NCBI GenBank assembly: GCA_015143295.1
Contig: CM026551.1
Location: forward strand, 18,652,543 to 18,716,542
Origin: Tetracentron sinense
Taxonomy: Eukaryota > Streptophyta > Magnoliopsida > Trochodendrales > Trochodendraceae
DNA length: 64,000 bases
Direction of reading: 5' to 3'
The notes beneath the pieces were generated by a model. It made no database searches, had not been told where the DNA came from, and saw only the letters and a program-made list of their open reading frames with translations. Below are positions 1 to 10,800 of this stretch, one piece after another. A program made the translations under genes and the position numbers. Position 1 is the first letter of the stretch; each line of letters starts with the position of its first letter.

Positions 1-67
1 AAACCAATAAAATTCAAATTGTAACTTCAAGATTCTCCAAACAAAACCAAATCAGCAGATACTATAC

Positions 68-479
68 CCGGTTGTTCCTCCCCTCTGGGCCACAAGAAAT
101 CGACCTTAGTAGAAAGACAAGCCCCCGACGCAATGGCCAGTGCAGTTACAGCAACATGAGCAAGAGCCGAAGTAACCGCCGCATGAGCCGAGCCCGAACT
201 AGAAACAGCAGCAGCTGCAGCTGCAATCACGTTCCCAGAGCTAACCACCGAAGTAAGCGACGAAGATATGACGAATTTCGGAGCAATCTGATCGAAAACA
301 CACCGAAATCTGACCGAATTTCGAAGATTTCGAGTAGGATTAACAAACAACGCAAAGGAGTACTCGAGAAAAGTAGATCGATGATGAACAAACGGAATTC
401 TAGAAAGGATTTTGGAGGTATTGTGCCCTAACATGGTGGAGCTCTGAAGCACTGGTTCAGAGCAAGTGCAGGAAGACAT
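68..479 (-). CDS. RelA/SpoT-homologue (RSH)-like protein, first exon only
   Basis: First exon of a minus-strand gene that leaves the window past base 1. From the ATG at 479 it reads 137 codons without a stop to a plausible donor (GTATAG, bases 67-62), splitting a Gly codon in phase 1. The first ~75 residues are rich in Ser, Thr and Arg, as in a chloroplast transit region. An Ala-rich hydrophobic block follows (about residues 85-125) and the exon ends in KVDFLWPRGEEQPG. From memory, this block plus KVDFLWP matches the N-terminus of plant RSH proteins, which make or break down the alarmone (p)ppGpp in plastids. None of the catalytic HD or synthetase region is in the window, so the call rests on the N-terminus alone. 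Compositional constraint and the clean donor argue for a real exon. Confidence 0.55.
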
Positions 480-544
480 GTTGGAGTGTGTGTTTTCCGT
501 TGAGGATCACATCTTACGGAGATTCAGTGGAGAAGAAAAGTAGA

Positions 545-556
545 GAATATATAGCC
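545..556 (-). promoter_or_regulatory. TATA box of the RSH-like gene
   Basis: On the minus strand this reads CTATATATTC, about 70 bases upstream of the ATG at 479. That leaves room for a 5' UTR of roughly 35-45 bases. It is the only good TATA box close to this start. Confidence 0.5.
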
Positions 557-620
557 GGAGATTCATCTTCTTATATTTACGCTGCAAAGTGCAAACGCGT
601 GGCTGGAAAAGAGGCCCCAA

Positions 621-911
621 ATGTTTCGTGGTTCCCATTCATTCGGAATTTTTTTGGTTTTTTGGTTTTAAGGAATCATTTCTCACTCCTAGTTAAAGGG
701 GAGTGGTGGTATAGGTCTCTTAACACTTATTAACTATAGTTAAGAATATTAACCCTTAGGATTCAATAATTTAACTTTGGTATTTAAGAGAAAAAATATT
801 ATTAATCATTAAAAGTTAAAATTTATTAACCAGAGTTAAGGATGGTTAAAGGAGATTTGTGAGTGTCAATTCAATCGCAATTAGGCAAGATCCAGACTCT
901 AATATAGTTAT
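621..911. repeat. Direct repeat R1, copy 1
   Basis: About 290 bp that recurs at 1659-1917 in the same orientation. Both copies open with TGGTTCCCATTCATTCGG and end in CAATCGCAATT...CAAGATCC. Each contains inverted halves (GTTAAGAT/TTAACC types) like the palindromic MITEs elsewhere. It lies just upstream of the RSH-like promoter. Confidence 0.7.
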
Positions 912-1658
912 AGGAGGTTTTTCCCAGATTGCCCTTCTAGTATGGGATTCTTCCCTAAATACCCACGTTTTGAAAACACTTTTCTAAATGCCCCCACACA
1001 CATGTGCAACTATTCACACATGCAAACTTTTCCAATTTTATCTAATTCATTTGAAAAAAATACTTTAGGTATCCCCACCTCATTTCCGACGAGTTCTTCG
1101 TTCCCACCCCATTTCCGATGATAGATCTTCGTTCTAAGAGCGTTCTTTCCATGTTCTTTTCGTAAAAGAACGTCATTAACCAAAAACAACCCTCATTTTC
1201 GTGTTTCTCGTATTTTTAAAAAAAAAAATTCAAAAAAATCATTGCATGTATGATTAATCAATGGAAAAATGTTTATAATCATTACATTTATGGTTCAAAA
1301 CCTTAAATTTCATGTTATATATGTGTTTACATGTGTTTTTTTTTCGTTTTCTATGACTTATAGTCGTGTTTCCATGGTTCAAAACAACTATAGCGATCTG
1401 ATCGATACATTTTGTATTAGGTCGCTACATAAAATGTACTAAATCAATACATGTATCAATCTAGTACATTTTATATTAGGTCATTACAGTAAATACATTA
1501 AATATATTAGGTCAATGCATAAAATGCACTAGGTCGATACATGTATCAACCTAGTGTATTTTGTATTAGGTCACTATAATCGATACATGAAATTCACTAG
1601 GTCGATATATTGTATCGACCCTGAGCGCAAAAAACATTGGAAAAACTCATCTATTGAT
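912..1658. other. Gene-free spacer with a palindrome-rich block
   Basis: No coding signal. Bases about 1380-1630 hold many short variants of AGGTCGATACAT and CTAGTACATTTTATATT in both orientations, including a near-perfect palindrome around 1530-1556 (CTAGGTCGATACATGTATC...). The rest is AT-rich and unremarkable. Confidence 0.5.
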
Positions 1659-1917
1659 ATGTTTTGTGGTTCCCATTCATTCGGAATTTTTTTGGTTTTT
1701 CCCGGTAGAAGGAATCATTTATCCCTCTTAGTTAGAGGAGAGTGTTAGTATAGGTCAACACTTGTCCCTTTAACACTCATTAATTGTAGTTAAGATTAAT
1801 CTAACCTTGGTTTTTAAGGGAAAAAATATTATTAATCATTAAAAGTTAAAATTTGTTAACTAGAGGAGTACAAGTTCAATCGCAATTTGACAAGATCCGT
1901 ACTCTAGTATAGTTCTA
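1659..1917. repeat. Direct repeat R1, copy 2
   Basis: Second copy of the repeat at 621-911, same orientation, diverged by substitutions and short indels. Confidence 0.7.
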
Positions 1918-2485
1918 GTTATGTGAATCGCTTTGAATTCGGTTACTTTAGAGTGCAGTTCCCTTAAATACTTTAGGTATTCGCTTATTTTACTATTAGA
2001 AAGAGAATAGCATTTAGTATTATTCAAATCGTTGATTGAATTTTGTTATTTTTTGATAAAATTACTGTTAGATCTTCTATGTAATTATAATGAGAATGAC
2101 AACATTATACTTAAATAATAGGACCTTTAAAAACGTTAATTGAATTTTGTCACTATTAACAAAATTATATTTACAATGAAAATACAAATTACCCTTTCAC
2201 TTATTGTCTTCTTTATCTCTACTATTGGCAAAATTACTCATATACTTATATTTTCTCTATATTTCTTTCTTTCTCACATGTCTAACACGTACATCATGAG
2301 AATCTCACTAGAATCCCTTCTTCCCACTTGCTCTCCCTCTTCCCTCTCTCATGCGCATTGCACGTGTAGCCCACTAATACAATCATAAAGAGAATAGAGC
2401 CCTTAAAATATTGATTGAGAAAATTACTTTTACACTTATTTTCTCTTCTATTATAATGAGAATGACAAAATTATCTTTTTTTATA
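1918..2485. other. AT-rich spacer, no gene seen
   Basis: Low-complexity sequence. A phrase like ATTATAATGAGAATGACAAAATTA occurs twice (about 2085-2108 and 2450-2472), which suggests an old local duplication. No convincing ORF. Confidence 0.4.
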
Positions 2486-2653
2486 GGACTTTGCTACTGA
2501 GACCGTGTTAGGGCCGAGACAACCGAGACCTCGCACCCCAACACGAGATTTCAGGTGCAGCCATCATCACATGGTGGGCCCCACCTGAAATCCCGTGCCC
2601 GGATGCAAGATCTCGGTGGTCTCGGCCCTAACGCGGTATCAATAGCATTTCCC
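2486..2653. repeat. Palindromic MITE, family M1
   Basis: 168 bp whose two halves are inverted copies: GTGTTAGGGCCGAGAC near the left end and GTCTCGGCCCTAACGC near the right, around a centre containing GGTGGGCCCCACC. Diverged copies, split by hAT-like inserts, lie at about 11938-12480 and 39434-39970. Confidence 0.75.
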
Positions 2654-2769
2654 TTTTTGTAGGTCAATTATTTTCAACCGAAAAAAAAAACCGAAGCTCC
2701 TCTCCATAGTTAATCTTGACTCGTAAATTGTAATCCTCTCCTGTTTAACCGGACTCATGAGTGTCTGGT

Positions 2770-3017
2770 TAGGCCCCTGAGGTTGCCACGTGTCCCTTTT
2801 GACCCTCCTTAATTGTGGTTAGAATTCACCAAATTATTATTGGTTTTTGGTAAAAAAAAATATTAAAAATATTTTAATTTTTTTTTTCTAAACAAGGTTA
2901 AAAAATTAATATTTTATTTACTAAAAACCAAAGATCAGGTGGGTGAACCCTAGGGGTGGGTGAATCTTAACCACAGTGAAAGGTTGTCAAAAGGGACACT
3001 AGGTGACCTCATAGGCT
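2770..3017. repeat. Palindromic G-box MITE, family M2
   Basis: The left arm reads GAGGTTGCCACGTGTCCC...GTGGTTAGAATTCACC. The right arm is its inverted copy, ending ...GTCAAAAGGGACACTAGGTGACCTC. The centre is AT-rich. The left arm carries the G-box/ABRE-like core CCACGTGTC. Related copies are at 9932-10242, 13573-13800, 59071-60294 and 61525-61740. Confidence 0.75.
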
Positions 3018-3265
3018 TCCACCACCAATTGTGGGTTCCTGCTTCAAAACAGTGGTTGAAAACCTAAGTAATGTAGGCGTGAATGAATCTTAACCATAAT
3101 TAGTAGGTGTTAAAAAGGAATGCATGGACCAATGAGATTGCATAGTTAACTTCTTTAACTAAAATACCCCTAAGTTTATATACTCAAATACTCTCAATTT
3201 TTTTCTGTCAAAAAAGCTCTAAAGTTTTTTTGTTCTCAAAATGCCCCTAAGTTAGATTTCTATAC

Positions 3266-3266
<1 letters not shown>

Positions 3267-3300
<34 letters not shown>
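3267..3300. repeat. TC dinucleotide microsatellite
   Basis: Uninterrupted TC run of about 34 bases. The matching position in copy E (61986-62000) is much shorter, so the array has changed length since duplication. Confidence 0.9.
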
Positions 3301-3303
<3 letters not shown>

Positions 3304-4199
3304 GCTACCTTTACACTTAAATATTCTCTCACACACGTGTCTCACTAGGATCTAGGATCGTTCTTCTCACTCACTCTCCCCCTTCTCTCTCCCTCTCGTG
3401 TGCATCACACGTCTAGCCCACTAGTATATATAATATAGCATGTAAGCAAATTAAGACTATAATATTAATGAATTCTAAGTAATAAACCTTCTCTTTTTTT
3501 TCTTGTGAATGTTTCTTCTATTTTATTATTGATTGTTTTTTTCTTAAACTATTGTTATAACTTATAAATATTTATTTTTAAAAGGCATACAAATATTGTC
3601 TTGAAAGAACCCTCTTCATGTATATGTATAATTGCTTCCTCAAGCAACTTACTTGAATTTTAAGTTTCTTTTTATGAGCAGTTTGCAAACCCAAAATACA
3701 AATACGTTAAACTCAAAGAAAAATTGTCAAACCAAAAAAAAATAAATTGCTGAAACCGTTAAGAAGAATTGTATAATCAGAGTTGTTGGGTACAAATACG
3801 AGATTCCCTCATTTTGAGGACTGGCAATCGGGCCAAGTTCAGGCTTCAAAGCCTTTGTAAATGTGTTGGGCTCTAGGGTTTATTCAAAAATCACCAAAAT
3901 TCAATCCCAAACCCTGCCCACCCCTACACATTTTCGCAAATTGTACCGTGAACTAGTTCACAGTTCAATATAATAGGGAGCAAATCTAGTAACCCTGAGT
4001 TAGTTTTTTAAAACTCGATCAACTTGCAACTCGAGCCTTTCTCAACTCAACTTGAAAATTCGGCAAACACTTGAGACTCAGAACTTAAAACACAAATAAT
4101 TTAATATAAGTATACATTGTAGTATATATAGATAGTGAGGGCTGGTTTGGGCCTGTCTTTAGAAGGTGTCGTTCAAGCCTGACCCTCATGTCAAAGGGC

Positions 4200-4202
<3 letters not shown>

Positions 4203-4231
<29 letters not shown>
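4203..4231. repeat. AT dinucleotide microsatellite
   Basis: AT run of about 29 bases. In copy E the equivalent run near 62873-62885 is shorter. Confidence 0.85.
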
Positions 4232-4236
<5 letters not shown>

Positions 4237-5337
4237 TTTAGTATATATCGATAATGAGGGCCAATTTGGGCTTGGCTTTAGGAAGTATTGTCCAAGACCG
4301 ACCCTCATGTCAACAGACCTAATATTTAGGCCCACTTGGGTTTGGGGCTTTATGGATGGAATTGCAAGTTTTTGAGGGCCAGATAACAGGCCCTCTAAAT
4401 GTCTCTCAATTATCATATCAAAGGTGGATGCTGCTGGAGTTTCACTCTATTTAGCCTTTATTAATAATTGGAGTCTATATTAAAAACTGTCAAATTATCT
4501 TTAGCTTTGTTATTCAACGAAACTCCAACAAAGAAGGGCAACTATAGATACCCTATAGTTCTGCGGGATGGCTCAAATGGACCATCATGTCTACAAACCT
4601 GCTAAATGTATGCCTTACATTACAATGCAAGCTCGGGCTCAATCGAACTGGGCTCGAGCTCTAATCAGTTCAAGCTCAAGCCGAGCTCAAGCTTAGTAAT
4701 CTATGTTTGAGCCGAGCTTCAAACCTAGCTATTTGAGGTTGATTCGAGCTCGAGCTGAGCCTAATATGCATACTTTTAATCCGAGTCCAGCAAGGCCAAG
4801 CTCGGCTCAACTCGGTTTGAATACACCCCCCCCCCCCTAATGCCATGTGTCATTCTATTAAGAGAGTTTTTCTTTTTCTTGTGCAATTAATCTAGGGCAT
4901 TACTCGTCTGGGGCTGAGACAATTCCGGTCAGCACGAGATTCCCAACCACCGAGAATTCTAAACTGTTTTTTTTCAAGGAAAATAATCACTTCCTCGGTC
5001 GATGACGCGAGGAGGGGCGTCTCAGCTCCCATTTTCTTGCCACATGTCCCCCTTTTAACCCCATTTAACTACGGTTAAGATTCATCCATCCTTAAGGTTC
5101 ACTCCTTAGTAATCAAAACCTCCTAACTTGCTACCCGCTCTCAAACCTTGCTCTCACCTCGAGAGCTCGATTTCAACTTTTGTAAACCTTGTTTTTGTGT
5201 AAATTTATTTTTAACCCAACTTTTCATGTTATGTGGTGGTAAGTTTTGTCTTTTTTTTTTTTTTTGTAGGGTAGAAGATTCATGTTTGATTTGTTAATTA
5301 TTGGTGATCTTGTAATTGAATTAGAATGATACATTTA

Positions 5338-5721
5338 GGGTCCGTTTGGTTCGGATTATTGTAGTTATAATCGATTATGCTAATAAGCGCTGCTATGAAT
5401 AAAGTGTTGTTGTCAATAAGCAATAAGCACTGATTCTATAATCCTGTATGGTGGCACTCTGTTAATAAGTGATTATCTAGTCAATTTTAAGAAGGGTATT
5501 TTAGTCATTTTCAGAAAAATAAAAAATATTTTTAAAAAATTTATCATTTAAGCTTAATTGATCTTATAGGCCTTACTGAGACTTATGATAATTTTCACAT
5601 AATATTAAAGGTCATAAGCGGTTACGCTACACAATAATCACTCTCTGACGAGATTATGGAATCACCGTTTATTTCCATAGTCTGTTATTACATAAGTGCT
5701 TATGACAAGTCGAACCAAACG
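5338..5721. repeat. MITE, PIF/Harbinger-like
   Basis: Terminal inverted repeats CGTTTGGTTCG (5343-5353) and CGAACCAAACG (5711-5721). The interior is also partly self-complementary (ATAAGC.../...GCTTAT). TTA triplets flank it (5335-5337 and 5722-5724), which fits the usual PIF/Harbinger target duplication. A second copy starts at about 63988 and is cut by the window edge. Confidence 0.6.
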
Positions 5722-6378
5722 TTAATATATCAATAGTCATCTTATTTGTTGTGACTACCAATTTAAATGATGAATTATTTCATCAATTCTTTCTTATAGT
5801 TTAGAAAGTATAAAAGATATATTTGCATCCATAATAATTTTGAAGATCATATATATATATAGATAGCAGCGCTCCGGAGGCACTCTTGACCCTATCCTAA
5901 ATTAAAATTTGATGTTTTCACTCCCGCTTGTGTTATTTAGGTTCACCCATCTACCCTAAATTTTTTTTATAAATAAAAATAAATTAACTAAAGGGTTAAA
6001 AAAAACTCACCCGAGTTAATAGCTATGTGAGTGCGAGGTCAATAATTCGCTCCTCGCCAATGGAGTGGATTATTGCTCTTTTACCCCACACCTTAGAGGC
6101 CCGGGATGGTCTCGGCGAAGTCTGCCATATCCTAAAACTAGCAAACACCCCATGCGATGCACGGGATAACAAAAGTCTAAATTGTATAGTATTATCAACC
6201 AAAATTTACCTTAATAAGGTTAAAAAAAAATAACATTTAGAATAAACTACATTATGAATTAATGAAAGTGCATATATAAAAAAACAATCATTAATCTATA
6301 AGATATGATACTAATTATGTTTGATTAGAACAATCCAACGCTAAAGAAAGATATTTTTAGTGAGTCGCACCATGCAAG
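5722..6378. other. Spacer with composite-repeat remnants
   Basis: No gene seen. Around 6044-6080 there is one of the recurrent CAATA...TATTGCTC hairpins, and around 6112-6135 a 20-bp match to the hairpin-cassette promoter region (GAAGTCTGCCATATCC). Confidence 0.4.
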
Positions 6379-8975
6379 TGTAAACATATAAATTTACCGC
6401 ATTTCCTCCCCTCTCAACTCTAAGTGTCGAGATAAGGTCCGAGAGTAGAGGAATAACGCTAAATTTATTTTAAGAGTCGCCACCTACTTAGGGGAAGTAG
6501 GATCCCGAGATAATCCAAAATAAGGGGGTCTACGGTCCAGAGTAGTCTAGGTAAGAGATCCCTTTAGGTCCTGGGGAAGGGTTTAGGCACCCCAGGACCT
6601 CCATCCAATGATGGTAACCTACTCATTAGGTCCAAGCCAAACATGTGAAATCACTTAAAATTTCCTAAATAATTATTAATTTTGCTAATCAAACACAAAT
6701 CAATATGGGGTGTAAAAATTTTATTTTTGGTTGGGGTCGAACCCTAGTTTGGGCTGCCTACTTATCCGGTTAGTCGGAATCAGACCCTAATAGTAGTTCG
6801 GGGTCCGTGACTGTTTTTATACTCGTTTCGGAGTGTGGTCACTTCCAACTCGGGTTTGAGTTGGGGGGATGTGGGGTTGAGATTTATGAATCTCATTCCG
6901 AGAGATACTTGCGTAGCTAGGTGCTCATGGGGGAGCTCTAGGGGGCGTTCACTTATTAAGGTAGATTTCTTTTAGATTTTTTTTTTGAATGTTTTTGTTA
7001 TTTTGTATTTTTATTTATTTTTGTTTTATTTTTATATTTTTTTGTATTTTTTAATTTTGACAAGTTTTAACTAGTCAATAACTAAACTAAATGCTCAAGG
7101 TAGGCAAAAAGGAAAATAAAGCCTAACTGACTTAATTAACTTAAAGGCAAAGAGCAGGGCGGATCGAGCGGCCTTAAACCAAAAGGGACTATGGTTTAAA
7201 TACGGACCCTGCTCTAGGTCTAAAGGGAGGATAGACCAGTACCTTTAATTTATTTTAGTCTTTTTTATATTTTGTGATTTTTTGTATGGCTAACTAACGG
7301 GGGTAAGCCAAATATTTAGGGTTAAAAAGAACCTACCTAAGTGCCCAATGTAGGCAAAATAGGAAAAGATATCGGCCTAAACTTATTGCACACACATATA
7401 CATGAAATAAATAAATAAATAAATGAAACAAATAAATAAGCATGGAAGACAAGTACCTACGTGCGGTTGATGGGGAATGTGCGATATTGGAGGCTGCTCC
7501 GTTGATCCAAGAGAAGAACAGGAAGATAAACTCTTACTCTCGGTCACTCAAATATACAGATTTAATAATGAAAGAAAATCAATCAACAACAAAAATAGAA
7601 GACTGGATCACGAGCTCTGCTGATGGTCCATCTTTCAAAAACTGGATCAAGGAAATTACGAAGGCTGGTTATGAACTGAAAATGTTCGAGATAAGAGACA
7701 TTATGCATACATAGATTTTACATTTGAAATTCAGATTCAGAGGTCTAAATCTAAAGCTCCAAATCCAACACGGACTAAAAGAACAAATGTTGGCCGGATA
7801 CCAAACGAACAAAGAGAGTGCTGGATACAACATCCCGACTCCAGTGAATCAGATCACCAAATAATAAAAAAAATAAAAAATAAAAAATAAACAAGAAAGA
7901 AAACACAGAAACCACGATCAAAAGGGTAGTTGAATAGGTTAAGGTATGATGAACACATTAGATCTCTAAAATTCTGGATCTAAAGAAAATGGAATCGAGA
8001 AAGGGGACTGTGATAATACCTCTTGAACGAAACGGTCGGTGGTAGCTGAAATTGGCAGAGAAAGTGAGAGAAGACGAAGATGTTGCTGTGTTGTGATCTC
8101 GTCGGAGAAGGTGACCGGAAATGAGGTCTAGAAGACCTGAAAAGCATGAAAAGCTATTGGCCAACAGTAATAAAATGAGATCTGAAATGGAATGTCCAAG
8201 TGGTGGAGATCCTCACCAGAGGTAGTGCCGCCGGAGAACATGATCGGAGGCGAGATGCTCTCTGGTCTTGCAAATTTGGAACCGAAGTTAGAAGGGATCA
8301 GAAAGCGAGAAAGTGAGAACAAAATAAAGGAAAACTAGATTTGGGAGGTTTGAAGCCCCAGATCTAGATCTGGAAGACCTGAGAAGAAGGAAGAGCAAAT
8401 AGCTGGTCGGGGATGGCGGAGCTGCTGCTGCAATGGAGACTAATGTTGCTGGCTGGAGAGCTAAATCGAAACTAATCAAAACAAGAGGAAGTTCAGATGA
8501 AGAACCAGAGATCTAGATCTGGAAATTCCAGATCTAGATCTAGGATTTCCAACTCTAAAATGAAAGAGCTCAAAATAGACTGAGTTACTGTCGGTGAAGA
8601 TGCTTTCGGCGAGGAGCTAAGTGTCGGATCAAGAAGAGAGAAATATGTTGGACGTCGACGATTCTGCTGGCCTGATCGGGAATGGTGGCAGCTGGATTAG
8701 GATCAAGGGAGGAGAACTACAGTAGATTCGGTGGAGCTGATTTCTCACCGTCTGAGAAGATGCAGTGGTGTTTGGCTTGCCGGAGAAGATGGAGACTGAG
8801 AGAGCTGATGTCGCCGCCAATGGAACTCACCGTAGATGAAATCGAATCAGAGATTGAGTGAGACCGAATGGGAGAGAATGGAGAAAGGGAAGGGAGATAG
8901 AACGACAGAGAGCTCCCTGTTGCTGCCGAAAACGAGTGAAGAAGAAAAATGAGGTCATCTGACCTCAAAAAAGGG

Positions 8976-8984
8976 TATTTATAG
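8976..8984 (-). promoter_or_regulatory. TATA box of the solo LTR
   Basis: The minus strand reads CTATAAATA, in the element's own direction of transcription and near the 5' (right-hand) side of the LTR. Confidence 0.55.
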
Positions 8985-9133
8985 AGTGAGATAGGGTTCT
9001 TTAAATGGGCTTTTGTGAAACTTAAATTTTTTTACAACACTTTGGGCCCAGGCTCGGGCTTGATAAAAAAGGGTTTTAATGACATGGATCTGGGTTTCAT
9101 GGGCACGAGCATGGGCACGAGCAAATGGAAGGC

Positions 9134-9159
9134 TCTCTCTCTCTCTCTCTCTCTCTCTC
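9134..9159. repeat. CT dinucleotide microsatellite
   Basis: CT run of about 26 bases inside the solo LTR. A CT run is also found near the same LTR edge in both LTRs of the large element. Confidence 0.85.
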
Positions 9160-9275
9160 GGAGACCAAAATACAAAACGGCAAAATGAAAAAATAAATTA
9201 AAGAAATATATAAAAATAATTAATTAAATTAAATTAGAAAAAGAATTTTAGGGGTGTAAAAATGGGGTGTTCACA

Positions 9276-9931
9276 ATAAGAATTACTCACTAATTTAGTA
9301 ACAACTAAGGGTAAAAATGATTACATATGCACAATGTTTGAAAGCACGTATGTATCATGCATATGAAAATAAAAAATTCTGATTGACCACTTGGAATGAG
9401 AAAATGCCCATAAAATGATAGCAGCAAATCTGAAATTAATTCTTATGTGGCACAAAATTGATATTCTCTATAAAAAAATCTGGGTTTAACAAATCTATTC
9501 TAAAGAACAAAATATCGTTGCTTCGATGGAAAAAAAGAAGGTAGCGCACGCAAGTTCTCTCACTTCCGGCCCTTTAACAGGGAAGATGGATGAGGTTATT
9601 AGGAACTCTAACAAAGAGTAGTGTGGTTTGAGGATTTTGAAAGAGAAAAGCGTGATAGGGATAGGGTGCCTAATTAACATATCTCTATTTTTCTTGAATT
9701 AAGAGGTTAATACTAATCTATACGTTTGAGATAACTCTTTATAAGAGTTGTGTCGTTTGAGGAAAAAGGCGGGGAGAGGTGTGTCGTTTGAGAATGAGAA
9801 TAACAAAGGTGATCAGTGTGACATGTGTCATAAGATGAGAACATTATAATCCTACGTGACGAAAGGAGGAGGGGAGAAAAAAGTCTGCCTTATATTTAGT
9901 TAATAGATAAGAATGAGCCAAATCATCTCCA
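9276..9931. other. Spacer, no gene seen
   Basis: AT-rich. Two partial repeats of GTGTCGTTTGAG / GTGTGGTTTGAGG occur (9620-9800). No coding signal. Confidence 0.4.
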
Positions 9932-10242
9932 GCAAATCTGGTTATCACCCCTAGAGGTCACCACGTGTCTCCTTTGACACCCCTTAACCGTGGGTAAGGT
10001 TCACCCACCTATTTTTGGTTTTCTTTTTTAAATATTAATTTTTTTTTTTAAATTAAAAAACTGTTTTTAGAGTTTTTTTTAATATTAAAAACAGTTTTTT
10101 AATTTTAAAAAAAGAATTAATATTTTAAAAAAATAAAAACCAAAAATAGGTGGGTGAACCCTAGGGGTGGGTGAACCTTACCCACGGTTAAGGGGTGTCA
10201 AAGGAGACACGTGGCAACCTCTACGGTGATAACCGGATTTGC
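9932..10242. repeat. Palindromic G-box MITE, family M2 (intact)
   Basis: Best-preserved copy: about 311 bp, starting GCAAATCTGGTTATCACC and ending GGTGATAACCGGATTTGC. The arms (GAGGTCACCACGTGTCTCC and its inverse) each run about 95 bp with few mismatches, around an AT-rich centre. Both arms keep a CACGTG G-box. Confidence 0.85.
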
Positions 10243-10297
10243 GAAATCCCATTATCACCGAGGATTTGACTCCAAATTGGAAATAAGCACTTGCATT

Positions 10298-10800
10298 TTC
10301 TACGTACCTTGTGAAGGAAGAAAAACCTAAGTAACTTGCCTATTTCTTGGAGGCGAAGTCTGCCATATCCTAAGATTATAACTTCTTCTATAAAAAAGTC
10401 TCAAACCCTTTCTTCCATCGATTATCCTTGTGAAAATTCAAGAAAACTCTCCACATTAGATACATCGATCTAATGAACAGACGGAGTAGGGAAGGCTCGG
10501 AATTTTCAATCCAGCGCTGTTTCTTTAACTTTTTGGTTCTGGTTTCATGATGAAGAACATCTCAAACACTATCTTTTCTAGCATTCACCTTCTCTGAAAG
10601 TGTTCGTCTCTGATCATCCATCCATGAAACTCAGGATCAAAGAGATAAAGAAACAGTGCTGTACCATAGCATTTCTTCAAACGGTGAAGATGGGAAGCAC
10701 ATCTAGAAACTTCTTTGGGGTGGGGATATGCAAATTTCTTCCAAATGTTTTTTGTATTTTTTGTAAATCTAAATCTTGTAATTTTTAAGTATTTTCAACC
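10298..10800 (+). repeat. Hairpin cassette, copy 1
   Basis: About 500 bp shared by four loci (also about 12890-13500, 39970-40560, 60895-61430). Order: CTACGTACCTTGTGAAGG, GGAGGCGAAGTCTGCCATAT, a TATA-like site (eroded here), a 100-130 base leader, a long hairpin, then GGGGTGGGGATATGC. The short ORFs are not supported as protein because the reading frames do not persist in all copies. Confidence 0.8.
10512..10661 (+). ncRNA. Candidate miRNA-like foldback, copy 1
   Basis: The arm at 10512-10548 (starts CAGCGCTGTTTCTTTA) pairs with 10623-10661 (ends AAAGAAACAGTGCTG). Hand pairing gives about 37 pairs including a few G:U, one mismatch and one bulge. Weaker pairing continues into the loop (AACACT with AGTGTT). 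Size and pairing resemble a plant MIRNA precursor. I do not recognise the mature sequence, and a transposon origin is equally possible. Confidence 0.45.

Larger units (their letters stand above)
2654..5337 (+). repeat. Long composite repeat, copy A
   Basis: About 2.7 kb that reappears in the same order and orientation at about 61397-63987 (copy E), with clearly more than 90% identity by eye and a few indels. Shared landmarks are the downstream end of the hairpin cassette (TATTTTCAACCGAA), a palindromic G-box MITE (about 2770-3017), a TC microsatellite, an AT microsatellite, a hAT-like remnant rich in GCTCGAGCT (about 4616-4830) and a C-run at about 4827-4837. Diverged partial copies lie near 13440-14900 and 40520-42360. 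No credible host gene is inside. Confidence 0.75.
6379..9275 (-). mobile_element. Solo LTR of a Tat/Ogre-related Ty3/gypsy element
   Basis: Begins TGTAAACATATAAATTTACC and ends GGGGTGTTCACA, matching the ends of the LTRs at 18540-20722 and 34152-36353. Strong similarity extends about 950 bp in from the left end; the centre is different and longer. No gag, pol or second LTR is adjacent, so this looks like the product of LTR-LTR recombination. The flanking pentamers GCAAG (6374-6378) and ATAAG (9276-9280) could be a target duplication altered by two transitions. The small ORFs inside have no recognisable product. Confidence 0.8.

Noticed and set aside
6730..6760. tRNA-like GGGTCGAACCC in the LTRs
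   Set aside because: Resembles a T-loop, but there is no acceptor, D or anticodon arm around it.
7442..7714. 90-codon ORF in the left solo LTR
   Set aside because: No recognisable domain and not present in the related LTRs.
10545..10600. Box C/D snoRNA inside the cassette (ATGATGA ... CTGA)
   Set aside because: The boxes lie within the arms and loop of the longer foldback, there is no closing stem of their own, and no guide match was found.
10600..10788. Short ORF conserved in two cassettes (MFVSDHPSMKLRIKEIKKQC)
   Set aside because: It overlaps the 3' arm of the hairpin, the C-termini differ and copy 4 loses it. Conservation is better explained by the DNA repeat or hairpin.
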